This document shows positions 1 through 6,562 of a stretch of DNA of 10,402 nucleotides, piece after piece. A program made the position numbers and the translations under genes. Position 1 is the stretch's first letter. Each line of letters begins with the position of its first letter. Below the pieces are notes generated by a model. It saw only the letters and a program-made list of their open reading frames with translations. It made no database searches and was not told the origin of the DNA. Origin of the DNA: UBA8389 sp964472175 (GTDB lineage: Bacteria > Bacteroidota > Bacteroidia > Bacteroidales > UBA1402); assembly GCA_964472175.1 (NCBI GenBank), contig CAYYJF010000060.1, positions 1-10,402 of the forward strand, read 5' to 3'.

Positions 1-120
1 TTTTTACTCATTTCAGGTTTGGTGGTCAAAAAACCACCTTTCAACGACAACAACGATTACACGCCTTACGCCAACGATCAAAAAAATTCTGACAACAATC
101 AATCAGCATCTAACTCATAA
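1..120 (+). CDS. C-terminal tail of a membrane protein, possibly DUF4199 (5' partial)
   Basis: An open frame enters from the left edge in frame 1 and ends at a TAA at 118-120, giving the last 39 residues of a protein. The visible part starts with a hydrophobic stretch (FLLISGLVVKKPPF), which looks like the end of a membrane helix followed by a basic/proline cytoplasmic turn. A very hydrophilic tail rich in Asn, Asp, Gln and Ser follows. Only 3 bases separate it from the glycosyltransferase, so the two are probably co-transcribed. From memory, DUF4199 membrane proteins of Bacteroidota often sit just upstream of a GtrB-like glycosyltransferase and end in a similar helix-KKPP motif, hence the tentative name. 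The fragment is too short to be sure of the family, but reading frame and stop are clear. Confidence 0.55.
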   Translation, partial: FLLISGLVVKKPPFNDNNDYTPYANDQKNSDNNQSASNS

Positions 121-123
121 AGC

Positions 124-1074
124 ATGGACATCAGCATTATCGTACCATTATACAATGAAGCCGACTCCTTAAAGGAGCTGTTCAATTGGATCAAAAAAGT
201 CATGGATGAAAACAACTTCACGTATGAAGTCATTTTCATCAACGATGGTTCTACCGATACATCCTGGAGTGTCATCAAAGAACTCAAGTCGGCACATGAT
301 CAAGTCAAAGGCATCTGTTTTAGAAGGAATTACGGAAAATCTCCGGCTTTATACTGTGGCTTTGCCGAGGCAGAAGGAGATGTGGTCATTACGATGGATG
401 CCGACTTACAGGACAGCCCGGATGAAATTCCCGAATTGTACGAAATGATTACAAAAAAGGGGTACGATTTGATCTCCGGATGGAAGAAAAAACGCTATGA
501 CGGAAAACTAACCAAAAACATTCCTTCTAAAGTATACAACTGGACTGCCAGAAGAATTACCGGATTGAAGCTACACGACATGAATTGTGGATTAAAAGCC
601 TACAAAAATGTGGTCATCAAACACATAGAAGTGTACGGGGAAATGCACCGGTACATTCCATATCTGGCCAAGAATGCAGGTTTTACAAAAATTGGCGAAA
701 AAGTGGTTCAGCACCGCAAACGCAAATTTGGCGAAAGCAAATTCGGCATGGAACGGTTTGTCAATGGCTATTTGGATTTGATCAGCCTTTGGTTTTTAAA
801 CAGATTCGGCAAAAAGCCCATGCACTTTTTCGGTTTGATTGGCAGTTTGGTGTTTTTGTTGGGCTTGGTTTCTATCGTTATCGTTGGTGCGACCAAACTG
901 AATGCACTGATCAATGACATTCCGGCCAGATTGGTTTCAGACCAACCCGCATTTTACCTTTCTTTGACAAGTATGATTTTGGGTGTTTTGCTCTTTTTAA
1001 CCGGTTTTTTGGGTGAACTGATTGTGCGGAATGCACCGGAAAGAAACCATTATTCCATCAAAGAATCCATTTAA
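124..1074 (+). CDS. Family 2 glycosyltransferase, GtrB/Dpm1-like, membrane-anchored
   Basis: This 316-residue protein is a GT-A fold family 2 glycosyltransferase. It probably moves a sugar from a nucleotide donor to polyprenyl phosphate on the cytoplasmic face of the inner membrane, feeding cell-surface glycan modification. The N-terminus has the typical SIIVPLYNE strand (residues 4-12), the nucleotide-binding DGSTD at 41-45, and the metal-binding DADLQD at 92-97. The segment HDMNCGLKAY (151-160) and the basic KRKFGESKFG (199-208) match the acceptor-side motifs of the dolichol-phosphate mannosyltransferase/GtrB group. Two hydrophobic segments, about 234-256 and 278-302, form the C-terminal membrane hairpin usual for GtrB-type enzymes. 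Length is normal for the family. The sugar and acceptor cannot be read from sequence. It starts 3 bases after the upstream gene and ends 2 bases before the next one, inside an apparent operon. Confidence 0.9.
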   Translation: MDISIIVPLYNEADSLKELFNWIKKVMDENNFTYEVIFINDGSTDTSWSVIKELKSAHDQVKGICFRRNYGKSPALYCGFAEAEGDVVITMDADLQDSPDEIPELYEMITKKGYDLISGWKKKRYDGKLTKNIPSKVYNWTARRITGLKLHDMNCGLKAYKNVVIKHIEVYGEMHRYIPYLAKNAGFTKIGEKVVQHRKRKFGESKFGMERFVNGYLDLISLWFLNRFGKKPMHFFGLIGSLVFLLGLVSIVIVGATKLNALINDIPARLVSDQPAFYLSLTSMILGVLLFLTGFLGELIVRNAPERNHYSIKESI

Positions 1075-1076
1075 GC

Positions 1077-1550
1077 ATGCCACGATTTTTCAAACTGGCT
1101 CTGATTCAACTCATTATCTGTTTCGCCTTTGTTGGTTGCAACAGCAAAGGCTGTTATGAAAATATGAATGTGCGGTTTGTTGCCGGATTTTACTTTGTTC
1201 AGAGCGGAAGTGCTACCCGCGTTTCGATGGACAGCGTCACGGTGAAAGGTGTTGGCATGGATTCCATGATTTACGACAACAAAACCCTGTCGGGGATGAC
1301 TTTATACCTGAATCCAACGGCAACCAGCACGCAATTTCAAATTTCGGTTCAGGACAACGGACAGATCTACACCGACACCCTGACCATTCATCACAACAAT
1401 CATCCTTCGTTTGAATCGTTGGAATGCGGGTACAAGGTGTATTATACCCTGACTTCGTGCAGCGGACTGACCACTTTGGCCGACTCGGTTTCCATTTATA
1501 ATGCGAGCGTAAACAATGAAACCAAAGAGCATGTCAAAATCTATTTTTAA
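1077..1550 (+). CDS. DUF6452-like small lipoprotein, function unknown
   Basis: This 157-residue protein starts with a short basic n-region and a hydrophobic stretch ending in FVGC (Cys21). It looks like a lipoprotein signal with a somewhat atypical lipobox (Phe at -3). The mature part is predicted to be mostly beta strand, with alternating hydrophobic and Ser/Thr residues. Cys26, Cys117 (in SLECGYK) and Cys128 could form a disulfide. The pattern of an early Cys pair, a strand-rich middle, a SLECG motif and a C-terminal DSV...N...KIYF end matches what I remember of DUF6452 proteins in Bacteroidales, whose genes sit next to DUF6048 as here. No enzymatic motif is visible and the role is unknown. 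It follows the glycosyltransferase after 2 bases, and its 3' end overlaps the next gene. Confidence 0.75.
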   Translation: MPRFFKLALIQLIICFAFVGCNSKGCYENMNVRFVAGFYFVQSGSATRVSMDSVTVKGVGMDSMIYDNKTLSGMTLYLNPTATSTQFQISVQDNGQIYTDTLTIHHNNHPSFESLECGYKVYYTLTSCSGLTTLADSVSIYNASVNNETKEHVKIYF

Positions 1551-2169
1551 AGGCATTTTGATGGTCTTGGCTTTTGCGTTCATCCAAACCGTTTATGCCA
1601 AAGACAATCAAGTACACATCGGCGTGGATGTTGGCCGCCCCATTCAAGGCCTGTTTTCCAAAAACAAAGGCTTTGGTGTGTCGCTCGATTATGACTTAAA
1701 AAACAAACTGTTTCCATCCATTGAATGGGGACGTGTTTCCATGGATAAAAGCAGTGACAACGGAAACAGCAGCGTTTCGTCCGGGGATTTCGTCAAAATT
1801 GGATTGAATAAAGCATTTACCACCTATGGAAATCGGGATGAGAATCGTTTCTATGCCGGCGTTCATTTTGCTCATGCCTGGTTTGATTATGGTTTTGCAT
1901 CCACAGCAGGAAGCGGTGGCTATTGGGATTTACCTGTATATTCAGCATCCGGATTAAAGGCTGATGCCGATTGGCTGGAAATTGCCGTTGGGGTGCGTGT
2001 CGGAATTCTGGATCCGCTTTCAATCGGTTGGAAGGCACAGTATAAAAGAATGCTACACGTCTCGAATGATCCGAAAGGCATCCCTGCGTTGGTGCCCGGA
2101 TATGGTGTAAACAACGACCCTCAGGTGGCTTTGTCGGTTCATTTATATTATTCTTTTTCAATCAAATAA
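1516..2169 (+). CDS. DUF6048-like exported beta-rich protein
   Basis: The protein has up to 217 residues. It begins with a classical signal peptide: a basic start, a hydrophobic core at about 12-24, and probable cleavage after VYA at residue 28. The rest alternates hydrophobic and polar residues with many Gly and aromatic positions and ends in an aromatic strand (LYYSFSIK), as expected for a small outer-membrane beta-barrel or periplasmic beta-sandwich. Landmarks shared, from memory, with DUF6048 proteins are LDYDLKNKLFPSIEWG (57-72), WLEIAVGVRVGI (153-164), a Gly-Trp-Lys strand at 171-173, and LVPGYG (192-197). Function is unknown. Translation could start at 1516 or at a second ATG at 1531, which gives a shorter, equally good signal peptide. 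Either way the gene overlaps the preceding lipoprotein gene by 20-35 bases in another frame, which suggests translational coupling. The next gene starts 3 bases after its stop. Confidence 0.75.
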   Translation: MKPKSMSKSIFKGILMVLAFAFIQTVYAKDNQVHIGVDVGRPIQGLFSKNKGFGVSLDYDLKNKLFPSIEWGRVSMDKSSDNGNSSVSSGDFVKIGLNKAFTTYGNRDENRFYAGVHFAHAWFDYGFASTAGSGGYWDLPVYSASGLKADADWLEIAVGVRVGILDPLSIGWKAQYKRMLHVSNDPKGIPALVPGYGVNNDPQVALSVHLYYSFSIK

Positions 2170-2172
2170 GTC

Positions 2173-3195
2173 ATGTCAGTTCGAAACAAAAGCCATTTCA
2201 CCTTGACTTGGACGGTTGCATGTACCCTCCTGATGGTTTCTTGTCAGAAAAAAGAAACCTACCGCCTGGAAGGCACGGTTTTTGGGACGCTTTACCACAT
2301 CACTTATATTGGCAAAGACAATCTGCAGCAGGAAATTGACGACAAACTGGCTGAGTTTGACTTGTCACTTTCAACTTTCAACCAAAAATCAACGATTTCA
2401 GCTTTCAACCAATGGGGCGTGGAGGCTTTTTCTTTAAAAAAGGACCCATGGATGCAGCATTGCGTTTCCAGAAGCCTGGAAATTTCCAGACTCACGGACG
2501 GTGCTTTTGACATCACCGTTGCACCATTGGTCAATGTTTGGGGATTTGGCTTTGAGAAATCGCAAACCCCTACCCCTCAAACCATTGACAGCATCCGTCA
2601 ATTTGTGGGATACACATTATTGGCATTAAAAGCCGACCAGTTGTGCAAAAAAGATGCCCGATTGCAATTGGATTGTTCAGCTATTGCCAAAGGTTATGCT
2701 TGTGATGTGGTTGGCGAATGGCTCAAAAGCAAAGGCATTCGCGATTTTCTGGTTGAAATCGGAGGTGAAATGGTGGCATACGGAAAGAACAAGCAAGGTC
2801 AAAATTGGCGTATCGGCATCAACAGCCCCATCGACGACGCCACTTCCACCAACATGGAATTTGAATCCATTTTACAATTGACAAACAAAGGGGTGGCGAC
2901 TTCGGGGAACTACAGAAATTTCTATGTGAAGGACGGAAAAAAAATTGCACATACCATTCATCCCAAAACCGGTTATCCGATTCAACAAAATATTTTGAGT
3001 GCGACCATCGTTGCTCCAGATTGTTTGACTGCGGATGCCCTGGCAACAGCCTGCATGGTGATGGGTTTGGATCAATCGCTCAAACTGGTTGAAAGTCTTT
3101 CGGATACTGAAGGTTTATTTATTTGCGCGGATTCAGGCAAAGGTTTATCCACGCATTACACCAAAGGCATGAAGCTTTTTTTATACAACAAATAA
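2173..3195 (+). CDS. apbE: FAD:protein FMN transferase (ApbE), lipoprotein form
   Basis: ApbE transfers FMN from FAD to a Thr/Ser of target proteins outside the cytoplasmic membrane, classically subunits of the Na+-NQR and Rnf redox pumps. The 340-residue product has a lipoprotein-type signal ending in MVSC (Cys24), so it is probably membrane-anchored on the periplasmic side. Family motifs appear in order: GTVFGTLYHITY (34-45), a helix with TDGAFDITVAPLVNVWGF (108-125), the FAD-site SAIAKGYA (169-176), EIGGE (195-199), VATSGNYRNFY (241-251), HTIHPKTGYP (260-269), and the metal-site ADALATACMVMG (287-298) with Asp288 and Thr292. Length is typical. One oddity is His263 where the family usually has Asp or Asn (HxIDP). 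It is the last gene of the upstream cluster, 3 bases after the DUF6048-like gene. No flavin-receiving target gene is in the window. Confidence 0.93.
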   Translation: MSVRNKSHFTLTWTVACTLLMVSCQKKETYRLEGTVFGTLYHITYIGKDNLQQEIDDKLAEFDLSLSTFNQKSTISAFNQWGVEAFSLKKDPWMQHCVSRSLEISRLTDGAFDITVAPLVNVWGFGFEKSQTPTPQTIDSIRQFVGYTLLALKADQLCKKDARLQLDCSAIAKGYACDVVGEWLKSKGIRDFLVEIGGEMVAYGKNKQGQNWRIGINSPIDDATSTNMEFESILQLTNKGVATSGNYRNFYVKDGKKIAHTIHPKTGYPIQQNILSATIVAPDCLTADALATACMVMGLDQSLKLVESLSDTEGLFICADSGKGLSTHYTKGMKLFLYNK

Positions 3196-3280
3196 GAATA
3201 GTTTGCTGCAAAAAAAGGACAAATTTCGAATAAAATGAATACCTTCGCGGGATAATTCGATACCCTAAAGATATTTTCTC
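3196..3280 (+). promoter_or_regulatory. Spacer with likely ATP synthase operon promoter
   Basis: This 85-base gap between apbE and atpD is the longest non-coding stretch in the window and the natural place for the operon promoter. TACCTTCG at 3240-3247 differs at one position from the Bacteroidota -7 consensus TAnnTTTG and would give a leader of roughly 25-30 bases before the atpD ATG at 3281. A clear -33 TTTG at the right distance is missing: the only TTTG (3202-3205) lies about 35 bases upstream of the -7 candidate. The element is flanked by a 6-base inverted repeat (TCGAAT at 3226-3231, ATTCGA at 3255-3260). I see no GC-rich hairpin with a T-run that would end the apbE transcript, so read-through into the ATP synthase genes is possible. 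The promoter call is inferred from motif and position. Confidence 0.4.
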
Positions 3281-4792
3281 ATGTCTTATATTACAGGTCA
3301 AATCGTACAGGTCATTGGACCAGTCGTGGACATCTCCTTTCCAAGAGGCAGTTCAGAATTGCCCAAAATTCATGATGCGTTGGAAATCACCAGAGAAAAC
3401 GGTCAAACGCTTTTGGTAGAATGTCAGCAGCACATTGGTGAAGATACCGTTCGTACCATCGCCATGGATTCAACAGATGGTTTAAAAAGAGGAATGGATG
3501 CCGTTGCTTTGGGTTCACCCATCACCATGCCCATTGGAGACCAAATCAAGGGTCGGATGATGAATGTCACCGGCAATGCCATTGATGGTCTGGATGAACT
3601 GAATAGAGAAGGGTCTTACCCCATCCACCGAGAAGTTCCAAAATTTGAGGATCTGACCACCAATCAGGAAATTTTATTCACCGGCATCAAAGTGATCGAC
3701 TTGCTCGAACCTTATGCCAAAGGTGGTAAAATCGGATTGTTCGGTGGTGCCGGCGTAGGCAAAACCGTGTTAATCATGGAATTAATTAACAACATCGCAA
3801 AGAGTTACAACGGATATTCCGTTTTTGCCGGTGTGGGTGAACGTACACGTGAGGGCAATGACTTATTGCGTGAAATGCTGGAATCGAATGTCATCCGATA
3901 TGGAGATAAGTTCATGGAAAGCATGGAAAAAGGTGATTGGGACCTTTCATTGATTGACCAGGAAGAATTGGCCAAATCCCAAGCCACCCTGGTTTTTGGT
4001 CAGATGAACGAACCACCGGGAGCCAGAGCTTCTGTGGCTTTGTCCGGCCTGACCGTCGCAGAATCCTTCCGCGATGCAGGTGGAAGAGGTGCAGGTAAAG
4101 ATATTTTGTTTTTCATCGACAATATTTTCCGTTTCACACAGGCCGGTTCTGAAGTATCCGCTTTGTTGGGACGTATGCCCTCTGCTGTTGGTTATCAACC
4201 GACATTGGCTACCGAAATGGGGCTTTTACAAGAGCGCATCACCTCAACCAAATATGGATCCATCACTTCTGTTCAAGCTGTTTACGTTCCCGCTGACGAC
4301 TTAACCGACCCGGCTCCTGCCACCACCTTTGCGCATTTGGATGCTACAACCGTATTGAATCGTAAGATTTCTGAATTGGGCATTTTCCCTGCGGTTGACC
4401 CCCTGGATTCAACGTCCAGAATTCTGGATCCAAACATTATTGGTGACGAGCATTATAACACCGCTCAAAGGGTAAAACAATTGTTGCAACGCTACAAAGA
4501 ATTGCAAGACATCATAGCCATTTTGGGTATGGATGAATTGTCCGATGACGATAAGTTGATTGTTTCAAGAGCCAGACGTGTTCAAAGATTCTTGTCACAA
4601 CCATTTTATATGTCAGCCAAATTCACCGGCATCCCCGGTGTCATTGTACCCATTGAAGAAACCATTCGTGGTTTCAACATGATTATGGATGGCGAAGTGG
4701 ACGAATATCCGGAAATGGCCTTTCACATGGTTGGCACCATCGACGAGGCCATTGCCAAAGGGAAAAAAATCATTGCAGAAGCCAACGCTTAA
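3281..4792 (+). CDS. atpD: ATP synthase F1 subunit beta
   Basis: This is the catalytic beta subunit of the F1 head, which makes ATP from ADP and phosphate on the cytoplasmic side of the membrane. In its 503 residues I see the N-terminal beta-barrel (about 1-80), the P-loop GGAGVGKT (155-162, Lys161 and Thr162), the catalytic Glu187 in GERTREGNDL, the Walker B strand FFID ending at Asp280 followed by Arg284, the GYQPTLATEMG segment, the family signature around PAVDPLDSTSR (370-380), and a DELSDDD loop (418-424), a variant of DELSEED. About 27 extra residues relative to E. coli lie between SNVI and VFGQMNEPPG (within 206-237), which largely explains the length. Phe369 replaces the usual adenine-stacking Tyr (LGIYP). 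It is the first gene of the operon, and epsilon follows after 9 bases. No Shine-Dalgarno sequence precedes the ATG. Confidence 0.98.
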   Translation: MSYITGQIVQVIGPVVDISFPRGSSELPKIHDALEITRENGQTLLVECQQHIGEDTVRTIAMDSTDGLKRGMDAVALGSPITMPIGDQIKGRMMNVTGNAIDGLDELNREGSYPIHREVPKFEDLTTNQEILFTGIKVIDLLEPYAKGGKIGLFGGAGVGKTVLIMELINNIAKSYNGYSVFAGVGERTREGNDLLREMLESNVIRYGDKFMESMEKGDWDLSLIDQEELAKSQATLVFGQMNEPPGARASVALSGLTVAESFRDAGGRGAGKDILFFIDNIFRFTQAGSEVSALLGRMPSAVGYQPTLATEMGLLQERITSTKYGSITSVQAVYVPADDLTDPAPATTFAHLDATTVLNRKISELGIFPAVDPLDSTSRILDPNIIGDEHYNTAQRVKQLLQRYKELQDIIAILGMDELSDDDKLIVSRARRVQRFLSQPFYMSAKFTGIPGVIVPIEETIRGFNMIMDGEVDEYPEMAFHMVGTIDEAIAKGKKIIAEANA

Positions 4793-4801
4793 TTATACGA
4801 C

Positions 4802-5056
4802 ATGCGACTTATTTTGCTTTCACCGGTAAAGACGTTGTTTGATGGTGATGTCACCTCGGTAACCATCCCCGGATCCAAAGGGTTGTTTACAGTTTTGCCT
4901 CAACACGCGCCCATCCTTACCACCATAGATAAGGGCAGCTTGTCATACACAACGGCGGACGATGAAAAAGTCACCTTGCTTGTTGAAGATGGATTTGCCG
5001 ATGTGAAAAACGATGTGGTTTCGATTTGTGTTGAACAATGTACTTTTGAATCATAA
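4802..5056 (+). CDS. atpC: ATP synthase F1 subunit epsilon, short form
   Basis: Epsilon joins the gamma shaft to the c-ring as part of the rotor. The 84-residue product covers only the N-terminal beta-sandwich domain, with the recognisable core PGSKGLFTVLPQHAPILT (23-40) and the GFADVKNDVVSI strand pair (64-75). The C-terminal helical hairpin that inhibits ATP hydrolysis in E. coli and Bacillus enzymes (about 50 further residues) is absent: the frame ends naturally at TAA 5054-5056, with no sign of a frameshift and a new ATG one base later. Short epsilon forms are usual in Bacteroidota as far as I recall, so this is probably ancestral rather than a truncation. Epsilon-type autoinhibition is therefore unlikely in this enzyme. 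Confidence 0.95.
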   Translation: MRLILLSPVKTLFDGDVTSVTIPGSKGLFTVLPQHAPILTTIDKGSLSYTTADDEKVTLLVEDGFADVKNDVVSICVEQCTFES

Positions 5057-5057
5057 G

Positions 5058-5429
5058 ATGCAATCAAAACGATATATATTGTTGATGGTGTTGCTTTTGT
5101 GGATGGTCTTTGGTATGTTTGCCATTGTCGCCATGAATTTCAGCCAAACGGCTTTCACGCCGTGGTTGGCTGTGATTCCTGCATTTTTTAGTTTATTTGC
5201 CTTCGCCACATTCAAACGCGTCACCCTCAATCCTCAAGTCAAGTTGTCTGTCATCATGGCGACCAAAATGTTGAGGTTGTTGTTGAGTTTGGTTTGTATT
5301 TTTTTGTATGTGTTCATCGTCGCGGACAACATTCTTGTGTTTGTTGTGTCTTTCGGTGCATTTTTTCTCCTGTACCTCGGGGTTGAAACCTGGATCATGG
5401 TACAATTGAATAAAAAAAGTAAATCATGA
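5058..5429 (+). CDS. Small four-helix membrane protein at the atpI position
   Basis: This 123-residue, very hydrophobic protein has four predicted membrane helices at about 6-26, 33-52, 64-88 and 91-113, with a basic C-terminal tail (NKKSKS). A loop with Lys/Arg (FKRVTLNPQVKL, about 52-63) separates helices 2 and 3. The start at 5058, one base after the atpC stop, is preferred over an upstream ATG at 5013 that would add 15 residues lying entirely inside atpC. Its stop overlaps the atpB start in an ATGA (5426-5429), implying translational coupling. Size, topology and place immediately before atpB are those of AtpI/UncI, the accessory protein thought to help c-ring assembly or ion supply. I see no decisive AtpI motif, so the assignment rests on context. 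A gene of this kind lies between atpC and atpB in other Bacteroidota and is usually left hypothetical. Confidence 0.8.
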   Translation: MQSKRYILLMVLLLWMVFGMFAIVAMNFSQTAFTPWLAVIPAFFSLFAFATFKRVTLNPQVKLSVIMATKMLRLLLSLVCIFLYVFIVADNILVFVVSFGAFFLLYLGVETWIMVQLNKKSKS

Positions 5430-6562
5430 AGTTGAAAAAACATATCTTGTTTATTTTGGTCATTGCCTCCATGTTTTGCGCGAATATTTTTTCGTTGAAA
5501 GCATTGAATACTGATGCCTCAGAACAAGCGCATGCGCAGGACAAACACGTTGAAAAAGAAAAGTTTGATGCCGGAAGTTTTATCTTTGGGCACATTGGAG
5601 ACGCTTACGACTGGCATGTGACCGACATCGGTGAAACAAAAATTACCATTCCATTGTTGGTTATTGCCAAAAGTCAATCAAGAGGTTGGTTTGTATTTCC
5701 TTCCTCAAAGTTGGGACATGGACATCAGGCATTTCAGGGTTTTGAAATAGCCCATGAAGGTTCCTACAAAGACAAACTGGTAGAAATACTTCCGGATGGA
5801 ACACAAGTCAGACCATTGGATTTGAGCATCACCAAGAATGTTGCATCCCTCTTGATTTCGGCCATTTTATTGATTGTCATATTCTTAAGTTTGGCAAACT
5901 TCTATAAAAGGGATCCAAAAAAAGTACCGGGAGGTTTTTTCGGGATGTTGGAAGTTCTGGTTATTTTCATTCAGGATGAAGTCATCAAACCCGGCATTGG
6001 AAAAAGTTATGCGAAATTCTCGCCTTATTTGCTCACCCTCTTTTTCTTTATCCTGATTAACAACCTTTTAGGCATCATCCCCATCTTTCCCGGTGGAGCA
6101 AATTTAACAGGCAACATTGCCACAACCATGGTGCTGGCCCTATTGTCCATGTTGTTGATCAATGTATTTGCCAACAAAGCTTATTGGGAAGAAATCTTTT
6201 TGGTTCCTGACATGCCCAAATGGTTGAGACAGCCCATTCCTTTCATGCCCTTCCTTGAGCTTGTAGGGGTCATCACCAAGCCGTTGGCATTGTGTATTCG
6301 TTTGTTTGCCAATATGATAGCCGGGCATATGATTTTAATGGTCTTTATGTCCATCATCTTTATTTTCGGATCCATCAGCCCGCTATTGGGCAGCGGTGTT
6401 TCTGTTTTCGCTTTGTTTTTTGCCATATTTATGAACTTGCTTGAAATCATCGTTGTCTTCCTGCAAGCCTATGTATTCACCATGTTGACTTCATTCTTCA
6501 TTGGTATGGCGCATCCAGAGCACCATGCTAAAAAAGAACATCAACCTATTGAACAACACTAA
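5426..6562 (+). CDS. atpB: ATP synthase Fo subunit a, with extended N-terminal domain
   Basis: Subunit a is the membrane stator that holds the two proton half-channels next to the c-ring. The 378 residues are about 100 more than E. coli subunit a. The extra length is N-terminal: a signal-peptide-like hydrophobic stretch (about 5-27) and then roughly 110 soluble residues with a His-rich start, before the first conserved helix at about 138-158. The conserved part has the FFFILINNLLGIIP helix (206-219) and KPLALCIRLFANMIAGH (285-301) with the essential Arg292 (E. coli Arg210). The last helix NLLEIIVVFLQAYVF carries Gln347, aligned with E. coli Gln252. His301 and Glu340 occupy the places of E. 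coli Glu219 and His245, a swapped pair. The C-terminus is His/Lys-rich. The start overlaps the upstream gene by 4 bases. Confidence 0.96.
   Translation: MKLKKHILFILVIASMFCANIFSLKALNTDASEQAHAQDKHVEKEKFDAGSFIFGHIGDAYDWHVTDIGETKITIPLLVIAKSQSRGWFVFPSSKLGHGHQAFQGFEIAHEGSYKDKLVEILPDGTQVRPLDLSITKNVASLLISAILLIVIFLSLANFYKRDPKKVPGGFFGMLEVLVIFIQDEVIKPGIGKSYAKFSPYLLTLFFFILINNLLGIIPIFPGGANLTGNIATTMVLALLSMLLINVFANKAYWEEIFLVPDMPKWLRQPIPFMPFLELVGVITKPLALCIRLFANMIAGHMILMVFMSIIFIFGSISPLLGSGVSVFALFFAIFMNLLEIIVVFLQAYVFTMLTSFFIGMAHPEHHAKKEHQPIEQH

Noticed and set aside
585..917. 110-codon + strand frame inside the glycosyltransferase gene
   Set aside because: It is out of frame with an intact glycosyltransferase. 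Its product is rich in Gln, Arg, Trp and Phe and looks like noise.
1817..2161. 114-codon open frame on the - strand opposite the DUF6048-like gene
   Set aside because: The + strand frame has a signal peptide and family-like motifs. The antisense product is rich in His, Arg and Pro with no coherent fold signal.
3202..3212. Perfect inverted repeat TTTGC-T-GCAAA after apbE, followed by an A-run
   Set aside because: A one-base loop cannot form a hairpin terminator, the stem is AT-rich, and no T-run follows on the + strand. A chance palindrome is the simplest reading.
4802..5056. atpC considered as a truncated pseudogene
   Set aside because: The short form is complete for the beta-sandwich domain, ends cleanly before the next start, and short epsilons are usual in this phylum.
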